Source of the DNA: Spiroplasma endosymbiont of Diplazon laetatorius
GTDB lineage: Bacteria > Bacillota_I > Bacilli_A > Mycoplasmatales > Mycoplasmataceae
DNA: 64,000 nucleotides
Assembly: GCF_964019625.1 (NCBI RefSeq)
Contig: NZ_OZ026458.1
Span: forward strand, 372,001 to 436,000
Direction: 5' to 3'
The notes below the pieces were generated by a model. The model was not told where the DNA came from and did no database searches. It saw only the letters and a program-made list of their open reading frames with translations. Below are positions 33,131 through 43,620 of this stretch, one piece after another; the first letter of the stretch is position 1, and each line of letters begins with the position of its first letter. The translations under genes were made by a program, and so were the position numbers.

Positions 33131-35180
33131 TCAATTTGACTATTTTAATAATGAACTTGAAGATCTTGATGATTTAGATGATTATGAAGAAAGTTTTACT
33201 TCGAAACAGAAATTTAGAAAAAATGAAAATATTGAAGATTTAATGTATTCAGAAGAAGAAGTAAGAAAGTTTTACATTTATCCTTTGTACACACTAAGAG
33301 GTAAAAAAGTTACTGATGGTTTAAGAATTGCTAAAGATAAAATTACTATAATGGCAACAATGCCTAAAAATGTAATAAAAATTAATGGTTACTTATCTTC
33401 AAACGAAGATGATTATGACTTAACTGAAACTTATGATCCAGTTAATCCAACTGAACAATTAATGAGAGTTAGTGACATAATTTCATTTAGAACAAGTGAA
33501 ATTAGTGAAGTGGATACTAGTTTTTTATATTTATTAACTAAAGAAGCAATTAATGAAAATAACTTTAAAAGTATTAAACAGTATATTGGAAAGGTTATAA
33601 CACCTGATATCGATGATTCAGGAATAGAAATGAGCTTTTCATCCTTAGAAGAATTTTCTTCAAGTTTTAGAACAGCACCCATTAAAATTGTTCTCTCAGA
33701 GCCTGTAACAAACAAAATTAGTGAATTACATGTTACTAGTCCAAAGGGTACTTTAATTGGAAATATAAAGGTTGTTGATGAAGATGGTAGATTTCCAAAT
33801 TTAATAGCTAATGAAGAAACTGAAATTTATCCTAAATTATGTTTTCCTTTTCAAACTGAACCAGTTTTATCTATAGTTGATTATTGATCAAGTGACCAAA
33901 TTGTTCAATTAAGAGATATTTTTGCTTTTTTAGATAGTAAGGGTATTAAATATAATGAAGAGTTTAGTTTAAGTGAGTTTTTAAAACTTGGTGGAGAAAC
34001 AAATTATCCTACATTAAATGTTAATCATGCTATCAAATTATCATTTGATATAATTGGTTCTGCAGAAACAGGAAAATGATTCTTTAATCAAGCAACTAAT
34101 CAATATTTTTGAAGTCCAGAAAAAAATATTGAAAAAACTTTAAAATTTGACTATGAAAAAGATAAAGATTTTATTTATGAAACTTCAGTATCACCAAGAG
34201 GTAATACTCATGACTTAAAAATGAATATAAAACAAATTGAGCAAGTAAATGTTGTTCCTATTGGTGTAACTAAAAATTCATCCGCTTTTGAAACGTTATT
34301 AAAAATGTTAACTGAAAGCTTTTGAAAAGATTATGAGTTTAAAGGAGCAACTATATCAAATTTAATAGATGGCAAATTCGTCGAAGAAATTAGAGATTGA
34401 GGTATTTATGAACTGATGCAAAAATATTCAGGTCAAGATAGATATTCAGTAACAACAAATTTATGATTAAGTTGAAAAAAAATTAACCAGGATAAAGTTA
34501 ATGCAAATTTAGCAATGGTTAAAAGAATAGAAAACTGCATGGCAATGCTATCAGGTTACATAAAAAGTAATTTTTCTATTAATAAAGGAGATAATGATGA
34601 TTATAAAATATTACTTCCTTATTATTTTGAGTTACAGAATCCGATTGATAATCCAACAGAGTATGTTGAATATTTAGATATTAAAGTAAAACTTAAATCT
34701 AACTACTTTAAATTTAATGAAGCTGATTTTGAACCAATAAATAAAAGCATTTCTAAAAATACAATTTATAAACTTGAATATAATCATTATGCCTTTCCCG
34801 AAATGAGAAATACTATAGAAACTGCTTCAATACCAAGTAGTATGCCTCTTGATCAACAAACTGCAAATGGTGAATACTCTAAATACCAGGTAAAAACTTT
34901 TTCTTGCATTGAAAAAGACATTGAAATTTTAAAAAATGAATATGGTAATGGAATAATAGATTTTAATCCATTAGCAAACTCTAAAGTAGTAAATAATGGT
35001 AAATTTATATTTGAAAATGATTTAAAAATAAACATTAGTGAAATTAAATTATCAAGTTTTTTTGGAGCTGGATTGTGAAGAATAACATTAGTTGATCAAA
35101 ATAAAAATAATATAAATTTAGACTTAGAATTATTTGATAAAACAGACTCTACAATTTCTTTTATAAATTTGATATTATAA
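33117..35180 (+). CDS. Large phage structural protein, unknown
   Basis: Protein of 687 residues with no membrane segment. The acidic N-terminus is followed by mostly beta-type sequence. I recognise no domain. Size, position after the portal and the lack of enzymatic motifs suggest a tail, neck or minor head protein. An AAGGAGG site five bases upstream fixes the start at 33117 and makes the earlier in-frame ATG at 33102 unlikely. It overlaps the portal C-part by 14 bases. Confidence 0.6.
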
Positions 35181-35203
35181 AAGAAATAAAGAAAGGTGTT
35201 TTT

Positions 35204-35572
35204 ATGAAAAAGATATTAAGTTTATTAACAATATTTTCTAGTTTAGTGCCAGGAGTTATAGTAACTAAAAATACAATAGGTTGTGGGGTGAACAATAACA
35301 TGGTAAAAATTTATCAATTATTTGAAAAAGATTTAAACAAGTGAGAACCCGGAATACATGACAACTTTTTAATTATTGAATTAGATAAAACCACAGTAGA
35401 AAAATATACTTTGCGTAAATCTTTAGATGGTTCGTTAACTCAAATTAAATTTTATTTTAAAGATGAAACAACTAATGAAACTTCTAAGAAATATTGAAAT
35501 GGACCTGTAGATGAATATGCTAAATATATTAAATCATTAATAGGACTTGATCCAACCGAAGAGAGTGAATAG
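35204..35572 (+). CDS. Phage-encoded small lipoprotein
   Basis: Protein of 122 residues with a hydrophobic leader and a Cys at residue 27 (NTIGC), not a perfect lipobox. The mature part is about 95 residues. It aligns with the plectrovirus lipoprotein at 50694-51002: both start the mature part near a Met-Val, contain VEKY/VKKF, then FYFKDET versus IWFKNET, then a Trp-Asn or Leu-Asn-Gly turn and a final helix. Such moron genes commonly block superinfection or alter the host surface, which is an inference here. A hairpin follows. Confidence 0.65.
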
Positions 35573-35593
35573 CTATTGAATAGCTATTTTTTT
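35568..35593 (+). terminator. Terminator after the phage lipoprotein gene
   Basis: Stem AATAGCT / AGCTATT with a seven-base loop and a T tract, overlapping the stop codon. Confidence 0.75.
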
Positions 35594-35606
35594 ATGTAAA
35601 ATTTAT

Positions 35607-35800
35607 AGGGGCGGGCTCAGGTTTTGCACGAAAAAAAGATTTGGTTGACTCCTATTTAAAAGCGTTATAGAATGTAAGTATCATAGGTACGGGTGTAGCA
35701 TACAGCTGTACCGGTGTACTGGAATTATAGAATCTATAAAAGCTTTAGAATGCGGCCGCAACAAATTTTTTTCCGAGCACAAACCTTCGCCCAAAAAAAT
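35607..35800. other. GC-rich structured intergenic element upstream of the terminase
   Basis: This segment is clearly richer in G+C than everything around it. No frame reads through it as a gene. Nested symmetry: outer imperfect arms starting GGGCGGGCTC (from 35609) and ending CCTTCGCCC (to 35792); a hairpin at 35686-35712 with stems GGTAC/GTACC and TGTA/TACA around a symmetric internal loop; a hairpin TTATAG-AAT-CTATAA at 35725-35739; palindromes AAAGCTTT (35739-35746) and TGCGGCCGCA (35751-35760, a NotI site). TTATAGAAT occurs twice. It sits between a terminator and the terminase start. It could be a structured RNA or a DNA packaging (pac/cos) site. Confidence 0.8.
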
Positions 35801-35817
35801 GGAGAGAATGAATTAAA

Positions 35818-37480
35818 ATGAATTATAAAGATTTAATGCCCACAAAAAATAATTACAATTTTTCAATAGACGTTTTATATAAAGTATTTTTAGATAAGCT
35901 TAAAAAACCATTTACAACAAAGTCATTATTTATGGTGTTGTGTGGAGCAAAAGGTTTTGGAAAATCTTATTTAATTTGTTTACTAGCTTTATTTTATGTT
36001 TGTAATTTTGAAGACTATAATGTAATACTTTCAAAATATACATATAAAGCTGCAAGAACAAGTTACACAAAAACTATATCTAAAGTAATTAATGATCTAT
36101 GCAAATATGGTGTAACAATAAAACAAGCAATAGAAAATAAAGAAATTAAAAAACATGATTCAGATAATAGATGTGATTTTATTTGACCCAATAAAAGGAT
36201 AATAAATATAGTAGGTTTTGATAATACTTCAAATTGAGAAGGGGTTCCAGCTGAAGTAGGGGAGTGAGGAATGTTTGCAATCGATGAGGTAATTCCAATT
36301 AAAGAAACAATTTTGGATGAGGAAGCTTACACATATCAATTAATAAATATGCTAACTCAAATAGTACGTGGTCAAAATTTAACTACAAGCTTAGAAATTT
36401 GTAATGAACTTAAATTTAAAGAATGATGAATTTATAAGAAACACTTAGTAATTTTTGGTTTTAACAATCACGATGTTAATCATATAATTTATCAGTTATT
36501 TGTAACTGCTATTGTACCTTTGAATCAAGAAAGAAAACTATTATTGGAAAAAAATGCAATGATATATGATGAAGATCCAAAATACATGAATGTTGGAGCT
36601 ACAGTTGTTAGAGGTACAACGGCAATTAATGAACATAATTTAAATCCAAAATTATTAGATTTTGCTGAAGGAATTAAAGAAAAGTTTCCTGAACACTATG
36701 AATCTTTATTTATGGGAGGAGAACATGAAGGAAGTTTAGAAACTTATTCATATAGAAAAGATTTAATTAGAAATGCCCAATTTTTTGAAAAAAAAAGATT
36801 TTTTTTGAAAAAAAGAAAATCGATTTTGATTTGATGAAATTACAATTGGTTGTGACTACGCAGATGGATCAACACATGGTGATGATGCAGTAACAATTTT
36901 TTTAGGTTTTGAATTTAAAGATGATTTTATTGATTCGGTTTATGTTTTAGATGAATATTCTATATCTACTAAAAAATTTAAAGATATGACATTAAAAGTT
37001 AAATCTATTAGTAAAAATATTGCTGAAACTTCTAAGAATTATATGTGTACAATGAATAAATTGCCTTTTGAAGAAATTACCAAATTTAAGATTGGTCAAG
37101 ATTCAAGAACAGTAAAAGATTTCATAAAATTAATTTTAGAAACTGATTTTGGATATATTAAGGAAAATTTAGAAGGTTTTGGTATTTTTAAATCTACTGG
37201 AAAATATGGATGAAGTATTGCTGATAGACACTATATGTGAAAAAGATTGCTTTCAGAAAAAAAATTATTTTTTTCTACAGATTTAGATGTTTTTCAAAAT
37301 ATTAATGGTGAAAATATTTTAATTAAACCTCATGGTTATTTATATGACCAATTATTTAGATGTAAAAATCATCTTGAAAAAAATTTAAGAGATGAAAGAC
37401 CTAAAAAAAATAAATTAGATGCTATTAATGCAGCTGAACATGCTTTAAGTTTTTTTAGACATAGATTGTTTGAATTTTAA
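35818..37480 (+). pseudogene. Phage terminase large subunit, interrupted by a frameshift
   Basis: DNA-packaging motor. The first part, in frame from 35818, has the ATPase: Walker A GAKGFGKS (residues 43-50) and Walker B MFAIDE (D156-E157). The second part is one frame further on and runs to TAA at 37480. It has the RNase H-like nuclease start IGCDYADGSTHGDDAV and KLDAINAAEHAL near the end. The switch must lie between the frame-2 stop at about 36766 and about 36834, in a tract with A9, T8 and A7 runs. Removing one base from the A9 run restores one product of about 553 residues. Decay, a sequencing indel, or slippage are all possible. GGAGAG ribosome-binding site is present. Confidence 0.8.
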
Positions 37481-37499
37481 AATAGTATAATAAACATAG

Positions 37500-37525
37500 G
37501 TCCTTATTTAAATAAGGACTTTTTT
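37500..37525 (+). terminator. Palindromic terminator ahead of the transposase
   Basis: Perfect 20-base palindrome (GTCCTTATTT and its complement) followed by six T. It ends the terminase transcript or shields the transposase from outside transcription. The TATAAT at 37486-37491 lies just upstream. Confidence 0.8.
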
Positions 37526-37538
37526 ATGAGGTGATAAT

Positions 37539-37907
37539 ATGGCAAAGAAAGGACAAAAATTTAAAAAATACAATAAAGAATTTAGGATATTTATTGTAAA
37601 TGAATGTTTAAAAGAAAATGCAAAAGTTGCTGCAATAGCTATTAAATTTAAAATAAATAGAAATACTATAGAATCATGAATAAGAAGCTATAGGTTTGGA
37701 AAATTAAATACTAAAGTTGGAAGACCACCAGGAGATGAAACCGAATTACTTGAATTTTGAAAGAATAAATGTGAACTTATGGAAAAGTCTCTTGCTTCTG
37801 TAATGAATCAACAAGAAAAAAAATTGAAATTATCAAAAAGTGAAGAAAGGAATATAAAGTTAAATTATTACTTGAAGTATTTAAAGTTAAAAGGTCAACC
37901 TGATTAA
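37539..37907 (+). CDS. IS3-family transposase OrfA
   Basis: Protein of 122 residues with the N-terminal helix-turn-helix of IS3 OrfA: FIVNECLKENAKVAAIAIKF followed by INRNTIESWIRSY, then a leucine-rich coiled coil. Its role is to bind the IS ends and supply the N-terminal part of the OrfAB transposase. The frame contains GAA AAA AAA TTG near 37815, which lets ribosomes slip back one base into orfB. GAGGTGA ribosome-binding site. Confidence 0.8.
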
Positions 37908-38668
37908 AATATAAGAATTTTAAATTTACAGAAGCAACACAATTTAAAAAAGATGTTAAATTTATTGAACAAGTTCAAAAAGTTTTTTTATGATCAAGAA
38001 GACAATTTGGTTATAGACGAATAACAAAATATTTATTTATATTATATGGGATAAAAGTTTCAGAAACTAAAGTAAAAAGAGCTATGAAAATATCTAAATT
38101 AAAATCTAATTATTCTAAAAGAATGCAAAGAAGAATGAAGAGAAGGGCGTCAATTAGAAATAATCCAAGATTTGCATCTATTGATCATGTAAATAGAAAA
38201 TATAATCAATTTACAAAACCTAACCAATGTTGATATACAGATGTTAGTGTACATGTTTATAAAGGTAACCATTTCTATCAATCTACAATTATTGATGCTT
38301 ATACACTTAACATTATTGATTATAAATTAAGTACAAAAAACGACACAAATTTAGTATTAGCAAATTTAGAAGATGCTCTTAGAAAATCAAAAAATCCGAG
38401 TGATGTCATCATTCACTCGGACCACGGAGCTCAATACTTTTCAGAAAGGTTTTTAGAGAAGTGTAGAAGCTCTAAATTAATTATATCAAAAGGAAACGCA
38501 TATACATGTGCAGATAATGTAATTATTGAAATTTTTCACAGTCACTTAAAAAAGGTCACTATACATAATAACTTTTATAAATCTGTAGAAGAATATTGAA
38601 AAGATGTTGAGGATTGAAATCAATGGTATATAAATTATAAAAACATAGAAAATAGATATAGTATTTAA
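37826..38668 (+). CDS. IS3-family transposase OrfB (integrase core)
   Basis: Catalytic part of about 280 residues, open in the -1 frame relative to orfA and without an early ATG, so made as an OrfAB fusion. RQFGYRRI is the typical IS3 entry segment. The DDE triad is visible: Asp in WYTDVSVH, Asp in IHSDHGAQY, and Glu in ADNVIIEIFHSHLK. The C-terminus NQWYINYKNIENRY is shorter than the usual YN...R tail but ends near the normal place, so the enzyme may be active. Confidence 0.8.
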
Positions 38669-38677
38669 TAATAAAAG

Positions 38678-38757
38678 TGTTCAAAAAAAGTACAAAAGTG
38701 TTCAAAAACATTGCACTTTTGTTCAAAAACATTGCACTTTTGTTCAAAAACATTGCA
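38678..38757. repeat. 21-bp tandem repeat after the transposase
   Basis: GTTCAAAAACATTGCACTTT (plus one T) repeats at 38700, 38721 and partly 38742. A diverged copy precedes at 38678. GTTCAAAAA is conserved in all. It is just 3' of orfB, so it may be part of the IS right end or a slippage-grown array. Confidence 0.85.
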
Positions 38758-38926
38758 AATAAAATAAACCCTGGTTTATAATTTTTTACGTTACTTTGAT
38801 ATTTTTGTGCTATTATAAATCTAACGAATGGTTCATTTTTTAATTTAATGATTACCAATTTAAAACTCTGTCAACTTACATAAGTAAGTTTTTTTTTTTT
38901 TTTTATTAATATCAAAATAATATTTT
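38758..38926. other. Non-coding segment with two + strand hairpins
   Basis: TAAAC-CCTG-GTTTA at 38765-38778 is followed by a T6 tract. AACTTAC-ATAA-GTAAGTT at 38873-38890 runs into an uninterrupted T16 (38889-38904). Both look like + strand terminators closing the IS/prophage side against the convergent minus-strand gene. No ORF of note. Confidence 0.6.
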
Positions 38927-40352
38927 CTATTGATCTGGTTCTTGTAAGTGATCTCAGGGGGTTATTGATGAATATCATCCACTAATTGAATTTGTTGAAA
39001 CAAACATTCAAACTCCATAAACAGTATTTCCGTTTGCTGGATGATAGTTATCTACAAGACCGTGTAAACCAGCGTCATGAAACTGCCTTTTAATAGCTTC
39101 TTGAATTCCGTTTATCAATATCTCTTTTTGTTCATTGCTCAATATATTAAATTCGTTAAATAATGAACTAAATACACTGAATAGAATTTCTCTTTCGCTA
39201 AAACCCATATTTAAGCCAAAATGAGCTCAAAGTGTGTTTAAAAATTCATGATTTAAATTTAATATTAATCATCAATCATTTACAGTAGAAAATGTAAAAT
39301 CCATCATTGAAAGAACTCTATTTTCTAATCTTGGGGGCAATAGTTTTGTTCTATTTTCAAAGTCTCTCATAACTTCTATATCTGATTTAGAATTAAATAG
39401 GGTGAAATAATCACCATAGTTAATTTGAACACCATAATCAGGATTTTTGGCGGCAAATCCTTTTGCCTTAATCTTTGTAGCTATTTTTATAGTATCTTCT
39501 CCAACAGCTATACTATAATCTGTTGAAATATCTACTTGGTTATAACGTCCTTTTCTAACATTTAAATGTTCGTTTTTAAATCAGACTTCTTTGTTTAAAT
39601 CAAAATCTCATGTACTGAAAATATCTTCTTTTCAATATAAAAATAAAGAATCATGATAATCTGCTTGATGGAAATAGTAATATATATGTGCAACTGGTAA
39701 GCTAAAGAATTCAAAACCATATTTTATATCATTAAAATTTCCATATCTATCATAATAAGGAAAAGCATAAGATATTCTGTTAACTGTTTCGTTAACTTGT
39801 CTGTCATCTCATGAAACATATTCAACTCATGGTTCACAATTTGTTTCAATAGGAGCATTTCTTCATGTATCAAATATCCCATAGTATATTTTATAGCCAA
39901 AATGAGTATTTTCTATTTGTACATAAAATCCACTAATGCTTTTATTTACATATTTTAAAGATTCGGTCATTAGTGTTTTTTGTTATTAACTCTTTTACGT
40001 ATTGATCGCTTTCATGTGCAAATCCAGGTACTGTTAATTCCAAAAAATACATTACTCTATTGTAATTATAAATTCCTGAATCTTCTCTTGTTGCTCAATC
40101 ATAGTGAGCATTAACTAGTCATTGATCTAAATATAGTGTACTTACATGTCTTCCTAAAGAATTTGTTTCACTTTTGTATTCTATTACTAAGTCATCGCCA
40201 CACTTACTTTTTCTTTTTGAAAGTTCATTATTTAAATCAAATGTACTTTGTGTTGTATTATTAATTTTGTTACTTGAAATATTCTGGACAATTGAAACTG
40301 GCACAGTTGTACCAAGAGTCATTAACCCAAAAATTGGAAGTATTTTTTTCAT
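38927..40352 (-). pseudogene. Secreted or membrane-anchored protein gene with one frameshift
   Basis: Read on the minus strand from ATG at 40352. The first 128 residues or so begin with a signal-like leader (MKKILPIFGLMTLG) without a lipobox Cys and stay in frame to about 39965. There the frame must shift by one base (…NTN then TESLKYVNKSISG) and then stays open to TAG at 38927-38929. The restored product would be about 474 residues, Trp/Tyr/Asn-rich, with no family I recognise. AAAGG precedes the start. It may be a mobile-element cargo gene or a host surface gene. The 1426-base length is not a multiple of three, which shows the shift. Confidence 0.6.
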
Positions 40353-40721
40353 TTTTACCTTTCTTTCATCATTCCCGCCCAGCCAACCATATTTCTACAA
40401 TTGCTATTACATTATTATCATAAATATTTGTTTTATAGTTTGGGGTTTTTAAGTTGACTATTATAATTGTTTTGCAACTTGAAATTATTTTATATTTCTC
40501 AAAATAGCTTTTGCTATTTTTTGTTTTGTAACCCGAGCTAATCAGCTCCTTGCAAAAAAAAAAAAAAAAGATAGAATTAGTATTAGTAGAGTATTTTTTT
40601 ATTAGTAAATTGAGGTTTTTAAAACCTTTTGTAGATATTAATGTTAAAAAAATAAAAAACTAAAGGGTAATTTTTAAATTTTTGTACAACATAATTGTTC
40701 TTCTTTTGGGAGGTTTTAATT
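40353..40721. other. Divergent intergenic region, 369 bp
   Basis: No gene. It holds, left to right, the leader of the minus-strand gene with a GC-rich patch (CCCGCCCAGCC at 40375-40385), a minus-strand TATAAT near 40459, a strong hairpin AAAATAGC-TTTT-GCTATTTT with T tail (40501-40524), GAGCT-AATC-AGCTC (40534-40547), an A16 run (40554-40569), a small AGGTTTT/AAAACCT hairpin (about 40612-40628), and the ribosome-binding site GGGAGG of the next gene. The promoter of the next gene probably lies between the A16 run and 40700. Confidence 0.55.
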
Positions 40722-43613
40722 ATGTACTACATCTTAGTGAATGAAGACCTTTTTTACGTTGTTCAAAATAATAATCATAATGTTTTAGCAAGATTTAAAT
40801 CTATTAATGATGCTTTTAATTTAGTTAGAAATTTGTGTAATTTAAATATATATTGGCCATCTATACAAGTCCCAATATATGAACACATATTTACTGGTGT
40901 GTGTTATCATTGTTTTTTGTGTGAAATGATAATCTACAACAACAGACATTTATGACTTAAAAGAACAAATATAGAAGATAACTTAAAATCTAAAAAAGGT
41001 TTTGTACAAAACGAACCAATAATTAATACTGAAATTAAAAAACCAATTTTAAAACAAACAAATAAAAATAAAGTTGTTACAAAAAAAGTAAATGAACTTG
41101 AAAAAGTATCTCTAATTAAAGATTTTGACAAAGAAAATTTAATAATAAAACCAATCGAGAAACCAATCGAGAAACCAATCGAGAAACCAATCGAGAAACC
41201 AATCGAGAAACCAATCGAGAAACCAATCGAGAAACCAATCGAGAAACCAATCGAGAAACCAATCGAGAAACCAATCGAGAAACCAATCGAGAAACCAAAA
41301 CCAAAAACCAAAAAAAGATCTAAGAAATCTGCGTGAATTTCACTTTCAATCTTATTCTCACTTTTATTGGCAATAGTTCTTTCTGTTACGCTTTGATTCG
41401 TTTTCACTAAGGTTAGTGTTAATGAACATAATTTACTTTCTTCAAGCGCAATAACTTTTATTAATGAAAAATCAAATGAACAAAAAATAAAAATCAATGA
41501 AAATGTTGATGACTTAGAAAAACAAAACGGAAAAGTTCCTGATAGTATAGATATAAATATAGATATAGAAAATAGAGAAATCATTTTTAAAAATTCAAAT
41601 AAAAAAATTGAGATCGGTGAATATTTTCAAAATTTTTATTCTAAAAAATTTGACATTTATAAAAGAGTTGAAATAAAGATAGTTAATTTAGAAAGTATAA
41701 ATCTATCTGAAACAAATATAGAATTAAAAATGGAAGAAGAAACAAACAACGAAAAAACAATAACTTATAACAAAAACATAAAAGACTTATTTGTTTCTAA
41801 AAAAGATGGTGAAGTGGAAGTTTCAATAAATGAACAAAATCATGAAATAACTTTAAAACCTAAAGAGGTTGGTGTAGCTAAAATATATTTCAATTCACCA
41901 AATGCTTTAGAAGAATCTATTTTAACTGTGAAAACAGTTGCTGTTAATTATGAAATCGATCTTCCTTCAGAAATTACTTTAAAAATTTTACATGGTAAAC
42001 CTGAAGTAAAAGAAATAAATTACAACACTAAAATTAAAAATTTACAGTTAGAGTCTTTAGAAAGCGATGTTGTTAAAGTAGAAATCAACAAAGAGAAAAA
42101 CTTAGTCACTTTTACTTCGCTTAAAAAAGGTGAGGCAGATATTGTATTTAAATCAGATAATTCTTTAAATACAAAAACAGTAAAGGTAATTGTATTAGAT
42201 GAGGGATATAAAATAGATATCTCTAAACAAGAAGTTAATTTAGAGATAAAAAATAACACAACAGCTAAGGAAGTTTTAAATTATAATTCTAAAATTCAAA
42301 ACCTAATAATGGTTACACAAACTGACGATTCTTTAGATGTTAAAATAAGCGAAGAAGATAAAACTATAACTGTAGTTGCTCTTAAAAAAGGAACATTTAA
42401 TTTAGAGTTCCAAGCAGACAACTCGATTGAAAATGAATTTTTAAAAGTAACTATTAGCGATAATAGAGTAGATATAAATTTCTCTAAAAATGATATTGAA
42501 CTAGATGTTATAAATGGAGAAGTTGTTGAAGAAACTGTAAGTTATAATGAAAATATAATTAATTTAAGTTTGGTTGAAAAACCAACAGACTTTATTGAAG
42601 TAACTATCTTAAGTCAGGAACACAAAATAAAAATAAAAGCTATAAAAAAAGGAGAAACTAAATTGACTTTCGTTGCTGATAACTCTGCGAAATCATCTGA
42701 GATTAAAGTAAAGGTAAATGAAGTTACAATTTTAGATCCTGTAATAGAAAAAATTGAAGATGTAACTTTATTTGAAACATCAGATGAAATGGAATTTTTA
42801 ATTAAAGTTGAAAATAAAGTTAATGGTGAAAAATTAAAAATTAATATAGATAAAAATGAGATAGTTCAAGCAACTTTAAATGATGAAACAAACTATTTAA
42901 AGTTAAAACCATTAAAAGAAGGACAAACTAAGATAACTGTATCGTATAAAGGTGCACAAGATGTTAGTTTCAATGTAATTGTAAAAAGTATTTTAGACAT
43001 AAGTAAATTTGAAGACAATTTAGGATATATTGAGGGTCTAGCAGATAAAAATTCTGATTCAGATTTACAACAAGAAGATAAAGAAAAAATATTGTCAGAA
43101 TTATTTAAAGTAAATAAATTTAAAGAGGGAGAATATGAAATTTATCTAAAAGAACTTGAAATATCTAATTTTCATAAAATACAAGGACAAAAAATAAATA
43201 GAGAGTTTAAAATATCTGCAAAAAGTAGTTCTAAAATCATAAGGGGAACCCTATCTGATGCCTTTTTAAGGGTGAGTCCTTTAGATTTAGGTGATCCTGA
43301 AAATCAAATAAAATCTTCGGGTCAAATGATCCTCTCTTTTACAAACAAAGAAGACTTGAAAGATGCCGATAAAGTAGAAAAAGCAATATTAAATCAATTT
43401 ATATCAATGAATATTGATCTTAATAGAATGAACATTGAAAATATTGAAATTAAAAGGGGTTCTGTTAAAGATTTTAGCGGAGGTGTTTACAAATTATTCA
43501 TAAAGGCAACAGATGGACAAAATAATACAAAAGGAGAGGTTGAATATCAATTTCAAGGATTTTATGTAAACGGAGTTACAGAATATCCTGAAATTTCAAA
43601 ACTTTTTAACTAA
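40722..43613 (+). CDS. Large surface protein with KPIE linker and Ig-like repeats, putative adhesin
   Basis: Protein of 963 residues. The N-terminal 142 residues lack a signal peptide and carry a Cys cluster (CYHCFLC near 66-72), so they are probably cytoplasmic. Residues 143-190 are 12 perfect KPIE repeats, then a Lys-rich stop-transfer. One TM segment follows at about 204-228. The outside part has about five Ig/BIG2-like repeats (about 330-755), each with a YNxxIxNL strand, an LKKG turn and FxADNS. A C-terminal domain of about 200 residues is unrelated. This topology suits a membrane-anchored adhesin with an inner tail. GGGAGG fixes the start, and a terminator follows the stop. Confidence 0.75.
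41148..41291 (+). repeat. Twelve identical 12-bp in-frame repeats (KPIE)
   Basis: AAACCAATCGAG occurs 12 times in a row without a single difference, encoding KPIE each time. Perfect identity means recent expansion. Each unit is four codons, so copy changes alter length but not frame. Confidence 0.97.
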
Positions 43614-43620
43614 TATATAT

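Larger units (their letters stand above)
22572..37480 (+). mobile_element. Tailed-phage-like prophage or remnant, about 15 kb
   Basis: Eighteen genes on one strand, densely packed with 1-22 base overlaps. They include a methylase, a resolvase, and probable scaffold, capsid, portal and terminase genes. No integrase, primase, polymerase or repressor is recognisable. Both terminase and portal are split over two frames. The size fits what I recall of type 3 short-tailed spiroplasma viruses (about 16 kb dsDNA), but that match is from general knowledge and not from any sequence comparison. Ends are approximate: the left is set at the inverted repeat, the right at the terminase stop before the IS. 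Confidence 0.75.
37486..38757 (+). mobile_element. IS3-family insertion sequence (IS150-like), about 1.3 kb
   Basis: Two overlapping frames orfA and orfB with a DDE transposase and an A AAA AAA slippery site. Ends are approximate. I could not pair terminal inverted repeats with confidence. The left limit is set at a TATAAT, the right at the end of a 21-bp tandem repeat block that may include the right end. It lies directly after the terminase stop. Confidence 0.7.

Noticed and set aside
25038-38800. Shared TTTTTTACGT near 25070 and 38785 as attachment sites for the prophage
   Set aside because: The ten-base match also occurs inside a gene near 40748 and is AT-rich, so it is too weak. No real direct repeat flanks the element.
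38559-38858. Minus-strand ORF with MFLNKSA repeats
   Set aside because: It arises from the 21-bp tandem array and overlaps the transposase. There is no ribosome-binding site, and its other half is shadow sequence.
41148-41291. Possible CRISPR array
   Set aside because: The 12-bp units are contiguous with no spacers and are in frame inside a coding gene.
40934-41584. Long minus-strand ORF with repeated GFSI
   Set aside because: It is the antisense shadow of the KPIE repeats in the real + strand gene. The 12-bp repeat stays open in every frame.
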